DNA of 64,000 bases from Amoebophrya sp. A120. Taxonomy: Eukaryota; Sar; Dinophyceae; Syndiniales; Amoebophryaceae. The stretch spans positions 1,841,151-1,905,150 of the forward strand of contig CAJINV010000007.1 in the NCBI GenBank assembly GCA_905178155.1. Direction: 5' to 3'. The notes below the pieces were generated by a model. It did no database searches and had not been told where the DNA came from. It saw only the letters and a list, made by a program, of their open reading frames with translations. The position numbers and the translations under genes are program-made. Of this stretch, positions 1 to 10,838 are shown one piece after another; within the stretch, counting starts at the first letter, position 1, and each line of letters opens with the position of its first letter.

Positions 1-388
1 CGTGGAGGATAAGAGCAGCAGTGTTCGAGAGCGGGAACATTTGGCGCAGAAGCTCCGACTCTGCTTCATGCCAAAACATCAATGCCAGGGCGTTGCAGTA
101 GGTGTTCTTGTCTATCTCTCCGAAGCGTTCAAACGAGTACCAGGCGGGAAGCTTTCAAGGTCTTCTGCCAGTGCGTCCACCATCACCGCGGAAGCGGTGC
201 CAGCGGTGAGTGGTTGGGGCGGTGGGTGAGAGATCGAGGCGCGTTCGAAGAGTTCCAAGAGGTCTCGAGGGGCCTGCGTACCAAGCCCGCACGAGCCGGC
301 TTGCGGCCTTTTTTGGGTCGCGAGTACGTAGGGCCCGGGGCCGCGAAAAAGATGCCCGGCTGCGCCTGTTGGGCGTGCTGTGAGTGCC

Positions 389-456
389 CGTGGGCCTGCA
401 CGAACCACAAGCACACGCTGTGCTACGACGAGCGAACCTGTGGCGACAACGCGGCC
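389..456 (+). CDS. GH7 glycoside hydrolase, upstream exon fragment
   Basis: The frame reads a Trp-Ala-Cys-Thr-Asn-His segment followed by HTLCYDERTCGDNAA, which matches the Cys-rich stretch just after the catalytic region of GH7 cellobiohydrolases and endoglucanases. The last 47 bases recur exactly at 1662-1708, where the same frame continues into the rest of the enzyme. The upstream exon limit is uncertain. I do not see the family's catalytic ExDxxE motif here, although the frame just before reads CCE. The catalytic residues are therefore either further upstream, beyond another intron or outside the window, or altered. Confidence 0.5.
410..456 (+). repeat. 47-bp direct repeat, copy 1
   Basis: This 47-base exonic segment is identical to 1662-1708, and the two copies bracket a 1.2 kb non-coding insertion. 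It is far longer than the 5-bp duplications that flank the other introners in this window. Confidence 0.9.
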
Positions 457-1661
457 CTGGTGGTGTCTGGATACTGGCGGCTACCTCTCCTTTTCCGGGA
501 ACATCGTGTGCGACATGGGGATCTTCACCCCGGCCTGGCCGTATCGCATGGGTGTGCGGGTGCTCGATGTCAGCTGCAGTGCGTGTCCCCGCTTACAATC
601 TCCGGCTGTCGCTGCGGTTCTCTCCTGTGCTCACGGTAGTTTTGGATGCCAACCCTTCTCGCTGCTGTTCTGCCAGGTTCGGGTTTTCCTTGAGGTCTCC
701 CTCTCAGAGCCCGCTCGTCTTCAACCCAGTGCTGTCGTCGACAAACCTCTGTCTGAAACTCCCGTTGCAGGACGCTCGGACTTTGGGGCGTCTTCGCCAC
801 CGGCAGGAGTCAGGATGGGTAGATGGGCTTCCTCGCTGTTGCCTGAGCTCTGCTCGCGTCTGGCGGAACTTCTTCGTGCCAGGGTTGCGTTGGGTCGTAT
901 ATGCGGGTCGGAGTTCGCCGGGCACTCGTCAGTTTGGACGGTGCGCTTGCGTCCAGCCGTCCTCCTGGCTGCTTGCAGTCGGTTATATACTATGTCCCCC
1001 CTGGTCTCGTGCTGTTCTGTCTGACTGGTGATGGCTTGGTTGCAGCCAGCGACTTGTCGCTCCGTTTTGCCGCCACCACTGTCTGGTCCCCGGGCTCCCA
1101 GGCGCGGGAGTGTTGGGTCACCTGGTCGGGTTGTCGTTCGCTGCGGTGTCTCTCACGTCCCAAGCTCTTCGTGCTTGCCACTGGGCACAGTCGAGCGCCT
1201 TGTGATCGCCGCCAGTTTCTAAGAGCTGAAACTATAGGCTTTCACACATGGGGAGGTTCTTTTTGCCCCCCGGGACTATGCCTCTGCTCCCGTCTAAACT
1301 GTTGGGCATCTTCTTCCCCTTCGGTATTCGGGTGCAGGGAAGGGTGTTCGGGGTTGCTTCCCCCTCGGTTCTCGATGGTGGGTCTGCATTTGTGATCGCG
1401 GGGCAGTGGTTGGTTGAGGTTCTGTGGAGTTCCTCCAGGTGATACTCCCGCTCCTCTACCCGGCGGTGATCTTGCATCACAGCCACATGGGGCCACCCCG
1501 TGCTCAACCCCAGGGGATTATGGCCCCCTCTTTTTCGACGCGTTCGGACTGAGGATTGTTCCATTTTCCCTTAGTGACATCACCTCAGGGTTCCAGGGGT
1601 TCCAAAGACAGCATCACAAGTTTGTTGCAACCTTCCAGATCCAGACACTTTTGCATTCGAT
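457..1661 (+). mobile_element. 1.2 kb insertion in the GH7 gene, introner-like (family B ends)
   Basis: The stretch is GC-rich, has no convincing coding frame, and separates the two copies of the 47-bp exon repeat. Its right end reads CCAGACACTTTTGCATTCGA followed by TA, close to the end of the family B introner at 8427-8678. Near its left end GTGTCTGGAT is the inverted match of that terminus, but the outermost bases expected by analogy (TATCGAATGCAAAA) are missing and duplicated exon sequence stands in their place. It most likely behaves as an intron. An assembly duplication cannot be excluded. Confidence 0.6.
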
Positions 1662-1708
1662 AGCACACGCTGTGCTACGACGAGCGAACCTGTGGCGACA
1701 ACGCGGCC
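1662..1708 (+). repeat. 47-bp direct repeat, copy 2
   Basis: Second exact copy of 410-456. It is continuous in frame with the downstream GH7 coding sequence. Confidence 0.9.
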
Positions 1709-2404
1709 GACCCGCCGATGCGTTACAACGGGGAGTGTGACAAGGACGGGTGCGATTTCCAAACGAACCGGCTGGAAAACCCGACCGCCCCAGCGGAACC
1801 GAGCTACTACGGACCCGGAAAGAAAGTGGACACCACCCAGCCACTCACCGTCCACACTCAGTTCATCACCAGCGACAACACGCCCAACGGCGACCTGGTG
1901 GAAATCCGGCGGTACTACGAACAGCCGCCGAACTCCGGCACTTTCATCGACAACATGGTCTGGCAGGACGACTCGGGCTGCCACCACAAATCGCTCACGG
2001 ATTCTTTCTGCCACAAGTTCGTCGATGCCGTTGGCGAGAAACACGAACACGAACAGGGCGGGTTCATTGCGAAGGGGAACATGAAGGGCATGGGCGAAGC
2101 GATGAAGTTGGGCATGGTGCTGGTGCTGTCCCTCTGGAACGACTGGGAGGTCCAGATGGATTGGCTGAACTCCAATCCGTTCCCGAACAAGATGGGCGCG
2201 GACGGCAAACCCCACTTTGGCACCTTCCGGGGGCCGTGCGAACCGAACAAGTACGACCGCGATTTCACGGAAGCGGCCGGCTTTCGCGAAAACCGCAAAA
2301 CCAGCTTCAGCGACATCAAGGTGACGGGCATTGGGTCCGGGGGCGTGCCAAACAAGTACGCCGATGGCAGTACATGGAAGGCGGAATGCAAGGCGGCGCG
2401 GTGA
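1662..2404 (+). CDS. Glycoside hydrolase family 7 (cellobiohydrolase/endoglucanase), 3' exon
   Basis: About 247 residues form the C-terminal half of a GH7 cellulase. In order one sees an RYNGECDKDGCDF segment, YYGPGKKVDTTQPLTVHTQF, GDLVEIRRYYEQ, a Cys-containing DSFCHKF helix, GFIAKGNMKGMGEAMKLGMV leading into VLSLWNDW, a shortened DWLNSNPFP segment, then RGPCEP and SFSDIKVTGIGS before the stop. These are hallmark GH7 blocks. The family hydrolyses beta-1,4 linkages of cellulose with retention of configuration and is usually secreted. The catalytic Glu/Asp cluster lies upstream of this exon, so activity cannot be judged. No carbohydrate-binding module follows the catalytic domain. Dinoflagellates have cellulosic thecae, so the enzyme could serve wall remodelling or, in a parasite, host entry or exit; that is inference. 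Confidence 0.92.
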
Positions 2405-3568
2405 ACAGGAGGAGACTCGTTTTTGCGGCGGCTATGATGAACAGGGAGTCAGTGGCATGAAAATGCTAATCCTGATGTTGGTGGAGAAGAGCACTCGAAT
2501 ATTTTTGTTCAGTGTTTTTCGTTTTTCTTTTTGCTAGTAGCATATCTTTCAAATTTATCAACTACTTTTGGCCTATTGTGGCGTGCCGTGTCTTCTGCAT
2601 CATGTTCACGTCGACTCTACTATGTCTGTAAAACAACGTATCACGAGCGTACTTATTCAGAAGGTTAAGGTTTCATTTTATGTCTGCATCATCATGAAGA
2701 TGTTGCCATGTACGATTCATTTTGATTTCTCTAATTCTCCTTCTGTATCAAGACTGTGAACGACGACAAATATTATCAGACAGCATACAACACGTGATGC
2801 TGTGCTGGGACCTGATGCTGAGTGGTCGAATTTTTGTGATTCATGAGAGGACTTGCCTGAGTCTGTGTCCGGTAAGCCTGGTGTCGCAGTAGCGGCACGA
2901 AGATGAAGTTGTGATTACTCAGTGACCACCACGACCTCGACCATACCACAATTTACAATTTTCAAAAATCGCTCCAACAAACATCAGCAGTCGTATCGAG
3001 TTAATTTCATCGTGGAACGAAATAAAAAGGCGGTGACCGAGAGCCGGTGGCTAACACCCTTATCTAAAACTCTGCCACCGTGGTCGCAGTGTTTACATGA
3101 AGTTTCATCGCGTATCTTCATGTCGGTGTTCGGATGTTTGCGAATTTGTCCCGCTAACAACGCCTGAAAGATGGAATGACGACCCAATGACATTGATGAT
3201 GAACCACCATTCTTAAATAATATACGCAATAGCGAAGAACAAGTAAAGTGATGAACTAAGTAAGCGAAAGCGAAAGGACCCATCATGCGAAGCAACGGAC
3301 ATGCATACCGCTCCCCGGCACGTCTGTTGCAAGAGGCTGATAGGTGGATAAACGTACCAGATCTCTTCATGAGAGCACCACAGACACGTATCTCGGCCTA
3401 AATTTAAGTAAGTACTTACATGATCATCGCTGGAGCTCAGCGCTTCCACAGCCCTATGGTATCCTAATTCTCCGTAAACGCCAACAGAAAAATGAGACCC
3501 AGAGCTCTTCCCGTGATTCACAATAAATTCGAGTAGAAATTAAGATCTAGTAGCTCCGGGCCAAAAAA
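2405..3568. other. Intergenic, no gene recognised
   Basis: The sequence changes to AT-richer DNA with only short, overlapping open frames. No protein family, RNA gene or repeat stands out. It presumably holds the 3' untranslated region of the GH7 gene and the upstream region of the next gene. Confidence 0.6.
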
Positions 3569-4366
3569 ATGACGGACTTCGTTCATCATCTCCTCCAGCA
3601 ATGCGGGCCCAATAAATACGGAAATCTCGCCTTCCTTTGCGAGCAAACTGAGATGCAACAGCTATTGCATGTCGCTGCCACGACTGCGGGTGATTCACGA
3701 GCAGTAGAGGCCCAACAAACAGAATTAGAAAAAAGTCTGTCGCCGGACTTCTACGCCTTGCTCTTTCTCGCGTACTTGTATCACGGTGATAGGACCTCGA
3801 CCGGACAAGAAGCTTTCGCCCGGGCGGAGTGTCTTTTGCAGCGGCTGGTAGACGATGTTGCCGCAGCTGGGCTCGCTGGCGAAGGAGGTGGCGGAGGAAG
3901 TTCAACACGAAAACCCGCATATTACGGTGGAACGCAGCTCGCCGACTGGTTGCCGCACGGACAGTTGATTCTGCAACTCCGGGCGAATTACGAATTCGCG
4001 GAATGCGCAGAATGTATCAGGAGCTTGCCGGTTCCGGCTGTTTTAGAACAGTTTCGAGAAATTGTGGCGCAGCGGAACCTCCAGACGAGCAGCGCTGCGT
4101 CGAATCATGGAACACCGTCAATTATGGCTCCACAGAGTGATGGAAGTTCATCACGGCCAGAAAAACAGATGGCGGCGCAAACTCTAACTCATCTTGAGGG
4201 CCGGGAACAAGATCAAGAAGAGCAAGGGGCGACTCCGTTTTCTTTTGCACATATTTCAAAAGTGGTTTCCTTTTTGCAGGACTGTGAGGACTTTCAGGAG
4301 CTGCAGATCGGGAAAGCCACCGCGGCGGAAAGCGAACGCGACGACCCAATGGAGGGAAGGGCTTGA
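3569..4366 (+). CDS. Hypothetical helical protein, possibly CSN8/PSMD8/eIF3k-like
   Basis: A single open frame of 265 residues starts with MTDFVHHLLQQCG. The middle, around residues 50-165, is helical, with SPDFYALLFLAYLYHGD, a loop rich in Gly and Ser, and a segment ending LPVPAVLEQFREIVAQ. This order loosely recalls the CSN8/PSMD8/eIF3k superfamily of PCI-type helical repeats, but no diagnostic motif is seen. The last 90 residues are polar and Gln/Glu-rich and finish with a predicted helix around HISKVVSFLQDCEDFQEL. No intron is needed inside the frame; more exons could follow. I treat the assignment as a weak hypothesis. Confidence 0.5.
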   Translation: MTDFVHHLLQQCGPNKYGNLAFLCEQTEMQQLLHVAATTAGDSRAVEAQQTELEKSLSPDFYALLFLAYLYHGDRTSTGQEAFARAECLLQRLVDDVAAAGLAGEGGGGGSSTRKPAYYGGTQLADWLPHGQLILQLRANYEFAECAECIRSLPVPAVLEQFREIVAQRNLQTSSAASNHGTPSIMAPQSDGSSSRPEKQMAAQTLTHLEGREQDQEEQGATPFSFAHISKVVSFLQDCEDFQELQIGKATAAESERDDPMEGRA

Positions 4367-5368
4367 GGAAGCACTCTGTGGCAAGGGCTCCCGCACTTCA
4401 CATCAATTGGACTGAAGTACTAGAATGAAAGTACTAGCTGCGTCATGGACGAAGCAGAAGATGCTAGTGAAGATAGAACGTGCTGCAACTACGACACTTG
4501 TTTGTTTCGCAAAATGTGAATGATTGCCTTTGCTCCCTTCATCACATCTAGCAGGTGAGTTTGAGTTACGTGCTTCACCACAAGAATCCGCCGTGATCTT
4601 GCACTCACATTGTGATAGAGATCACGCCTGTTGTTCAAAAAATCCTCAGTGCCGGTGCTAATTGAAAATTTAAATTCACTGAAAAGATCCTCCGCGTACG
4701 CGCTTGAAAGGATGATAAACGACATGCGGCACGCCACTTCTAATTTTGTGCATTAGCGGCCAGAAGAGTTCTGCGCCGACGATCTATAAATTGCAAATGC
4801 CTGCTCATCATTACCCATGCACGAATCTCGTACTCCTATGCGCACTGGATTTAATAGAAGTTGCTCTCTCTGACTCTGCGTGAAGTCTCCTTGCACGGCC
4901 AGTTAAGATGTTGCATTTCGTTTTTCGAATACAGCAGGACGCAAATAGCTACGGGCAGCATACTAGTTTTCAATTTCATAGTCTCCAACTAGCTCCTTTT
5001 TAGATAGAGCGCCACATCATAAAAACAAGAAGCATAGTTGAAGTTGTCCTCACCAGTTGTCATAAGGTATCACGGGGTATTCGTATTGTTCGCGACATAG
5101 TTACATACGACAAGAAGTAAATAAAGGTCCTTCGTTCTACTTCGAACATATTTCAATCCTGCGGCGACGACACGACAAACAAGACAACGATCGTCACTAC
5201 CTAGTGCTAGTTAGTGAAACGGAACGGCTATAAAATTCGTAGATATCTATCCAGGGAACGAACCCAAAGCAACTACAGTGGAGGTACTTATCACCGCGGA
5301 GCATTTGAAGCAACGTAGTTTACTCAACATAACGACACCTCATCCTCACCTACCAAATCGTTGAAGCC
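4367..5368. other. Intergenic, upstream of CCT7
   Basis: No coding frame, RNA gene or repeat recognised. The last 100 bases are probably the 5' untranslated region of CCT7. No TATA element is obvious at a useful distance. Confidence 0.6.
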
Positions 5369-8300
5369 ATGGCGCAGTTTGGTCTCCGTCCGAATATCAT
5401 CCTCCTGCGGGACGGGACGGATAGTTCCCAGGGCAAGCCGCAGATTATCAGCAACATCAATGCGTGCTGTGCGGTCGTGGACATCGTGAAGTCCACACTA
5501 GGTCCCCGCGGCATGGACAAGCTGATGGTGGACGAGGGTGGTGAGGCTTTGGTCACCAACGACGGGGCCACCGTGATGAAGCGACTCAATGTGGTCCACC
5601 CGGCAGCGAAAATTTTGGTGGACATCGCAAAGTCACAAGACATGGAGGTCGGAGATGGAACCACATCGGTGGTCGTGCTGTGCGGTAGGAATTTTTGATC
5701 ATGATCATGATGTAGATTTTTCTACTGCAGTTTTTCGTATCTAATGCTAGCGACTCCACGCATAGCCATTGGCATAAAGCGGTCGTGTCTTTTTGTCATG
5801 CCAATATGCAAGGCTGGATCTCAATCAACAACAAAAATTAGGCGAGTTCCTCCGCGAAGCTAAGACGTTCTTAGAAGACGGCGTCGTGGCTCAAACCATC
5901 ATAAAAGGCTACCGCAAAGCGGCAGAGCTGGCGCTGCAGAAATTGAAGGACATCAGCATCGATTTGTCCACAAAAGACCCGGCAGAAAAGACAAACATGC
6001 TGCGGAAATGCGGTATACTTTTTTGAATGGATTTCTCTTTTTTCGTGTCGCTTCAAATCTCCATCTGGTGCAAAGGTTTTGTTACACTGGCGTGACATGT
6101 AGTAAGTAGCGTTGTGGCGCTCGTTCTGCTGTTAACAGAATCTCCATCCTGCTTTGCTAAATTAATACACAACAGCGGAGACGACCCTGAACTCAAAATT
6201 GGTGGCTGACTACAAGGAATTCTTTTCCGAAATGGTCGTTCGCGCGATCCAGATTCTAGGCGACGACTTGGACTACCGAGGAATCGGAATCAAAAAGGTA
6301 TAAGGTTAAGGAATTTCTGTTGCACCAGATGTTGCCTTTTGCGCAGACCCTGTAAATAAGAAAGAGAACAAGAAGACACCTCCAGAGAAAAAACTTTCAT
6401 GTCAACATCAGGTCACGGGCGGCAGTGTGATGGATTCCACGCTGATCAATGGCGTTGCCTTCAAGAAAACCTTCTCCTACGCCGGCTTCGAGCAGCAGCC
6501 CAAGAGCTTTGTGAAGCCAAAAATCTTACTTTTGAACTTGGAGCTGGAACTGAAGAGCGAAAAGGACAACGCGGAAATCAGAATCGCCGACCCCAGCAAG
6601 TTCCAAGCCATTGTCGACGCGGAATGGAGTATTCATCTGCAGCTTCTTGTTCGTTCAACAGTAGATGTACTACAGTTCTTATCGATCAGCACAAGATGAA
6701 GAGCCAGATCCGATGGCTATGATGCAAGCATAATGTAAGACTAAGATGACGATTGTCTTCCTGTATCGCTATCGTCGTCCTCTACTTCTCCGACCACTAA
6801 AACATTACAATATCCCCACGACAGATATCATCTACGAGAAACTGGACAACATCGCTAAATCCGGTGCCAACGTCGTCCTCTCCAAGCTCGCTATCGGCGA
6901 CCTCGCCACCCAGTACTTCGCCGACCGCGACATTTTCTGCGCCGGCCGGGTCGAGCACGCCGATTTGGACAGGACGAGACGCGCCACAGGGGCGGCTGTC
7001 CAGACGACAGTTACCGCGGGGCTGGACCCGAGCGTCTTGGGATCCTGTGGAAAGTTTGAAGAGGTGCAGATCGGAGCGGAGAGGTAGGATTTGATACATC
7101 GTTTTGTTTGACAGGCTGATGATTCTTTTCCAGCATGATCGTCTTGGTTTTTTCCCAAGTCTTCTGCTAAAAAAATCGGCTACACATCACGCAAATCGTC
7201 TTCGCACGACATCTTCATAGCACAACATCTTCATAGCACAACTTTATTTGTCAACAACATGCTCTATTGATTGCTTGAGCATGTTGATCTTGATACAACA
7301 TCACAGGTGGAACCTCTTCAAAGACTGCGAGAACACAAAGGCCGCAACATTGATTATCCGTGGAGGCGCTCAGCAGTTTGTGGACGAGGCCGAACGATCT
7401 ATCCACGACTCATTTATTATGAATGTGTCAGAGTTGAAATCGACAAAGTTGAAATAATTTGCCATGCATAAAATGGATGCCAGTTGGAGCCCAGTTTTCA
7501 AGTGGCGCATGACAAATTTCGGTGGTCCCTAAATCCAGTCTGTCATGCTGCTTAGGCAAAGAAGAGTGATTTTCTCATGCTACTTTAGCAGCTCGAGCTG
7601 TAACCCCAAACAGGCTTACAATCGGCCTCACTTGCCTGCTCTGCAACACACGTGCCTCGGGTCATGCATTTTATGCATTACAAATTATTTCAACTTTGAC
7701 GATTTCAAACCTGACGCTTCCATATTTATGATCGTGAAGAGCGCGACAAAGAACACCGCGGTAATACTACTTCAGGGTTTAAATTTCAATCTATATTTCT
7801 TTCCGATTATACTTGCGAGCACGGAGTCGGAGCACATGTGGTATGACTATGTATGATCATGATGTTCGTGTTCTTATCTTTGCTGTTTCTAGAGTTTGTC
7901 TTTGTCATGCCACCAGAAAACTTCCACTTATCACAACGAACAGATTGTCGGCGGAGGCGGTGCTATCGAGATGGAGCTTTCCCGCTACCTTCGGGAGTAC
8001 GCGAGGACCGTGCCGGGAAAGCAGCAACGGGTCATCGAGAACTACGCCAGAGCACTGGAAGTCATCCCCAGAACACTCGTCCAGAACAGTGGTAAGCTCT
8101 GGAGATGGTTTTTATTCACTGTTTCTGTCGCACTTAGTTCTAGTTCGTTGCAAAAGCAACATCAAAAAAGGGGCAGGTATTGAAACAAAGATAGAATTTC
8201 TGAATCTGATGCAAAATTTCATGACTTTCCTGCAGCGCCGCAACGAATCAACACAAATCAAATGCATTCTTTTAATCCCCCGCAACGAATCAACACAAAT

Positions 8301-9563
8301 CAAATGCATTCCCATGTTTATTTGATCCCCAGGCGGTGACGCCACGGACGTGATGAACAAGCTCCGACAGAAGCACACGGGCGCTTCCAGCACGGAGTCC
8401 CGGTGGTTTGGCGTGGACTGCATCGATATGAAATGCAAAAATGTCTGGGTCTGGAAGAATGCATGTTTGTCATGCTTGTCTGGCATGACTCTTAAATCTG
8501 TCACGCACGTTGCCCAAGAGCCGCATTTTTCTGTCATGCGGAGACGCAGTTTGTCATGCAGAATAGGCAACACCTACAAGCTCAGAAATTTGTCATGCTG
8601 AGCCAGCACTTGTGGCCTCATCATGAGATGCCACCCAGCATCACAAGTTTCCAGACCCAGACATTTTTGCATTTGATAATCGAGAACGGCGTGAAGGACA
8701 CCCTGGCGAACTTCATCTGGGAGCCGATATGACAGCCTCAGAATGGAAATCCTGAAAGTGGAAATAATTTGTAATGCAAAAAAACGACTCCAGTCGAAGC
8801 ACCATTTCTAGTCGGCGCATGACAAATTTCCCGGGCACTCAAAACGTGTCTGTCATGCTAGTTAGGCAAAGGGGTGCCCGTCTTTCGTGCTAATCAGCAG
8901 CCCAATTCTGAACCCGTAGAAGCACAATAGTCGGCCTCCATTGCGTTCTCTGCAATACAGTCTTTTACTTTTTGGTGTCGCATTTCATGCATCACAAATC
9001 ATTTCCACTTTGAGGATTTCCATTCTGAGGCTTCCATAGCCGACCACCGTGAAGGAAAACGCCATCTACGCCGCGACTGAGGCCTGCAACCTCATCCTCT
9101 CCATCGACGAAACCATCAAGAACCCGCAGTCCGAGCAGCCGAAGGGCGGCAAGGGCAAGGGCGGCGGCTATTACAATGAAAAATGCCCCCACCCCCGAAC
9201 TTGGGAGCATTTGTATTGCAAACCTTTCCAAATGAAACATTCGCCCTCTTGCATCTATCAGCATCACAGGTTTCCAATCGTGAAGAGCAAGAATTTGTCT
9301 TGCAAAAGACCCCAGCAAGAGCGGCGCTTGTCATGCAAGCGATGCGACACACGCCTAGACTCTGCATCAGAAAGATTCATACTCCTTTCATGCATGACAA
9401 AAGGTTTTCATTTGGAAACTTCGCATCACAAATTTTTGCAATTTCAGGGGTGGGGGGCATTTTTCACTGTAATAGCGGCAAGGGCTTCACCAACCAAATG
9501 GCCGGCATGGCACGGGGCGGCAAGGGCAGGGGCATGAAGCAACTGAGGAACACCATGGCGTGA
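5369..9563 (+). CDS. CCT7: T-complex protein 1 subunit eta (CCT7)
   Basis: Subunit of the cytosolic TRiC/CCT group II chaperonin, which folds actin, tubulin and other proteins with ATP. Predicted exons are 5369-5684, 5842-6012, 6176-6297, 6412-6628, 6825-7083, 7307-7417, 7730-7760, 7944-8091, 8333-8426, 8684-8727, 9044-9168 and 9480-9563. They sum to 1722 bases, 573 residues plus stop, close to the family's roughly 540. Visible motifs are [22 protein letters not shown], the nucleotide-binding [38 protein letters not shown], the eta-specific [20 protein letters not shown], and a Gly/Lys-rich tail like the Gly/Arg tail of animal CCT7. The first seven introns are GT-AG except the one at 7418, which is an introner. 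Three further introners lie at 8427, 8728 and 9169; all four are removed by the 5-bp duplication rule with the frame kept. Confidence 0.97.
7418..7724 (+). mobile_element. Introner, family A, 307 bp, in CCT7
   Basis: It starts TATGAATGTGTCAGAG and ends CTGACGCTTCCATA; the two ends form a terminal inverted repeat of about 55 bp. The target duplication is TTTAT (7413-7417 and 7725-7729). Removing the element and one copy joins HDS to [10 protein letters not shown], which aligns without gaps to the CCT7 family HDAIMIV block. No boundary within the 5-bp slide gives GT-AG. The internal orientation matches the copy at 55394 and is opposite to those at 13161 and 33242. Confidence 0.92.
8239..8311 (+). 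repeat. Tandem 31-bp duplication inside a CCT7 intron
   Basis: CGCAACGAATCAACACAAAT and the next 11 bases occur at 8239-8269 and again at 8281-8311, just before the CCCCAG acceptor at 8332. Two copies only, 42 bp apart. Probably a local slippage duplication. Confidence 0.85.
8427..8678 (+). mobile_element. Introner, family B, 252 bp, in CCT7
   Basis: It begins TATGAAATGCAAAAATGTCT and ends in the near-perfect inverse, AGACATTTTTGCATTTGATA. The target duplication is ATCGA (8422-8426 and 8679-8683). The predicted join reads [20 protein letters not shown], matching the family's GVD...FVWEP segment. Several internal TTTGTCATGC motifs are shared with family A. Confidence 0.92.
8728..9038 (+). mobile_element. 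Introner, family A-related, 311 bp, in CCT7
   Basis: The ends are TATGACAGCCTCAGAATGG and CCATTCTGAGGCTTCCATA, a terminal inverted repeat of about 50 bp. The target duplication is GCCGA (8723-8727 and 9039-9043). The join gives [20 protein letters not shown]. It shares the TGGAAATAATTTGTAATGCA-type subterminal block with family A but has diverged outer ends. Confidence 0.92.
9169..9474 (+). mobile_element. Introner, family C, 306 bp, in CCT7
   Basis: The ends are TATTACAATGAAAAATGCCC and its near-inverse GGGCATTTTTCACTGTAATA. The target duplication is GCGGC (9164-9168 and 9475-9479). The join falls in the Gly/Lys-rich C-terminal tail of CCT7 and keeps the frame to the stop at 9563. The C-rich subterminal block is not seen in the other families. 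Confidence 0.9.
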
Positions 9564-10838
9564 GGTGTTTCGAGATGATGTTCTTTACGACGCTCTCCTT
9601 TCTTCGCAAAAGTTCTTGCAGTCGAGGTTGTGTGCGTTAATGTCGTGCTTCTGATACAAGAAATCATGTATCGATCAGCTTCAGCACGGAAGTAAAACAG
9701 GTGTATGCTCACTAGCAGCTGCTGCTAGTGCAGCATCAAACACCCAGCAGCCCTTCGCGGACGTACACTAAATAATTGGTGGAACAAGCGGTGGGACGTA
9801 CCTGTGGTCCATGATAATTACAAGCACAACAACTCCATCTGTTTCTGCTGCCGCAGACGGTAGTAGGCCGCACATCTTCAGTCAGCTGAGCTTACGACTT
9901 TTTTCAACAAGAACTCTTGGGAGCAGTACGGCACCAATTTACAATTTGAACTCCTTTTCGAATTTGTCCTAACCTGTTCTTCGAGCGAGTTTTTTAACCG
10001 TGGACGTCTGGTATGGCCTTCAAGTGAACGTCGGGTGTTTTTTATGGACGAAGGAAATCCCAAATCTGTCGCAACCTGCCGGACGAACAACTCTTTGCGT
10101 CGCATACTGACTTCCGTTGTTCTTGTTGATTCTTGATCTTCATCATATTTTTTGTTTTTTTGAATCCATTGCCGTTGCCCGCACTCGTGCTATACGTTTG
10201 TTCTACACCCTGTTTTCAGGAGGTTTTTTTTCGGGACGGCTCTACAATAACAAAGCAAACGGGCGCGAAGTAATTTCCTTTTGAGATCATCCACAAAGCG
10301 CAGTCCCTCAGCTAACACCGAGAACGAGAGAAACAAAACGATGAAGCTGCGTGGGCCTTCGTTTGATGCTATGCTCGATGATGAAGTAGTTACAGTCGAT
10401 CGATGTACGGTCTTTCTAGGATTCAGATTTCGAGCTCGAGGACGACGTTGTAAAGTTTCTGTCTTCTTGATAATTCTCCCCAGGCACTCATCGAAACTTA
10501 GCAAAACAGATTGGATTCTACGCCCCGCCCCCCCTTTTTTCGGATTGATACACTTCGGTTCTATTTTTTATTCCACACAATAATTCATTTCAACCGCAAG
10601 CTCCGCACGAAGATGGAAACTTTTTTGTTTTGTTTTTCGTTCGTGATGATTCTCAGCGATAGAGTTAGTTTGATAGTGATAGCGCGCAAAAATAGAAGTT
10701 CAAGTTTTAGCTGTTCATCCCCATCTGCAAAAAATACGCGTTCTAAATACTACTTACTTTAATAAAAACCACTTCAATTACGAGCCTACTCTCTACTAAG
10801 AACCCCGCTTTGCCTCGCAGAACAAAGCAGTACGAAAA
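9564..10838. other. Intergenic between CCT7 and the RING-TPR-J gene
   Basis: Mostly T-rich DNA with short open frames and no recognisable gene or RNA. CAGCTGCTGCTAGTGCAGCA near 9715-9735 is a small imperfect hairpin, possibly in the CCT7 3' region. Confidence 0.55.

Noticed and set aside
380-1395. Open frames inside the GH7 insertion
   Set aside because: Two nearly coextensive frames of equal length in one GC-rich stretch, no family resemblance, and they run across the duplicated exon segment.
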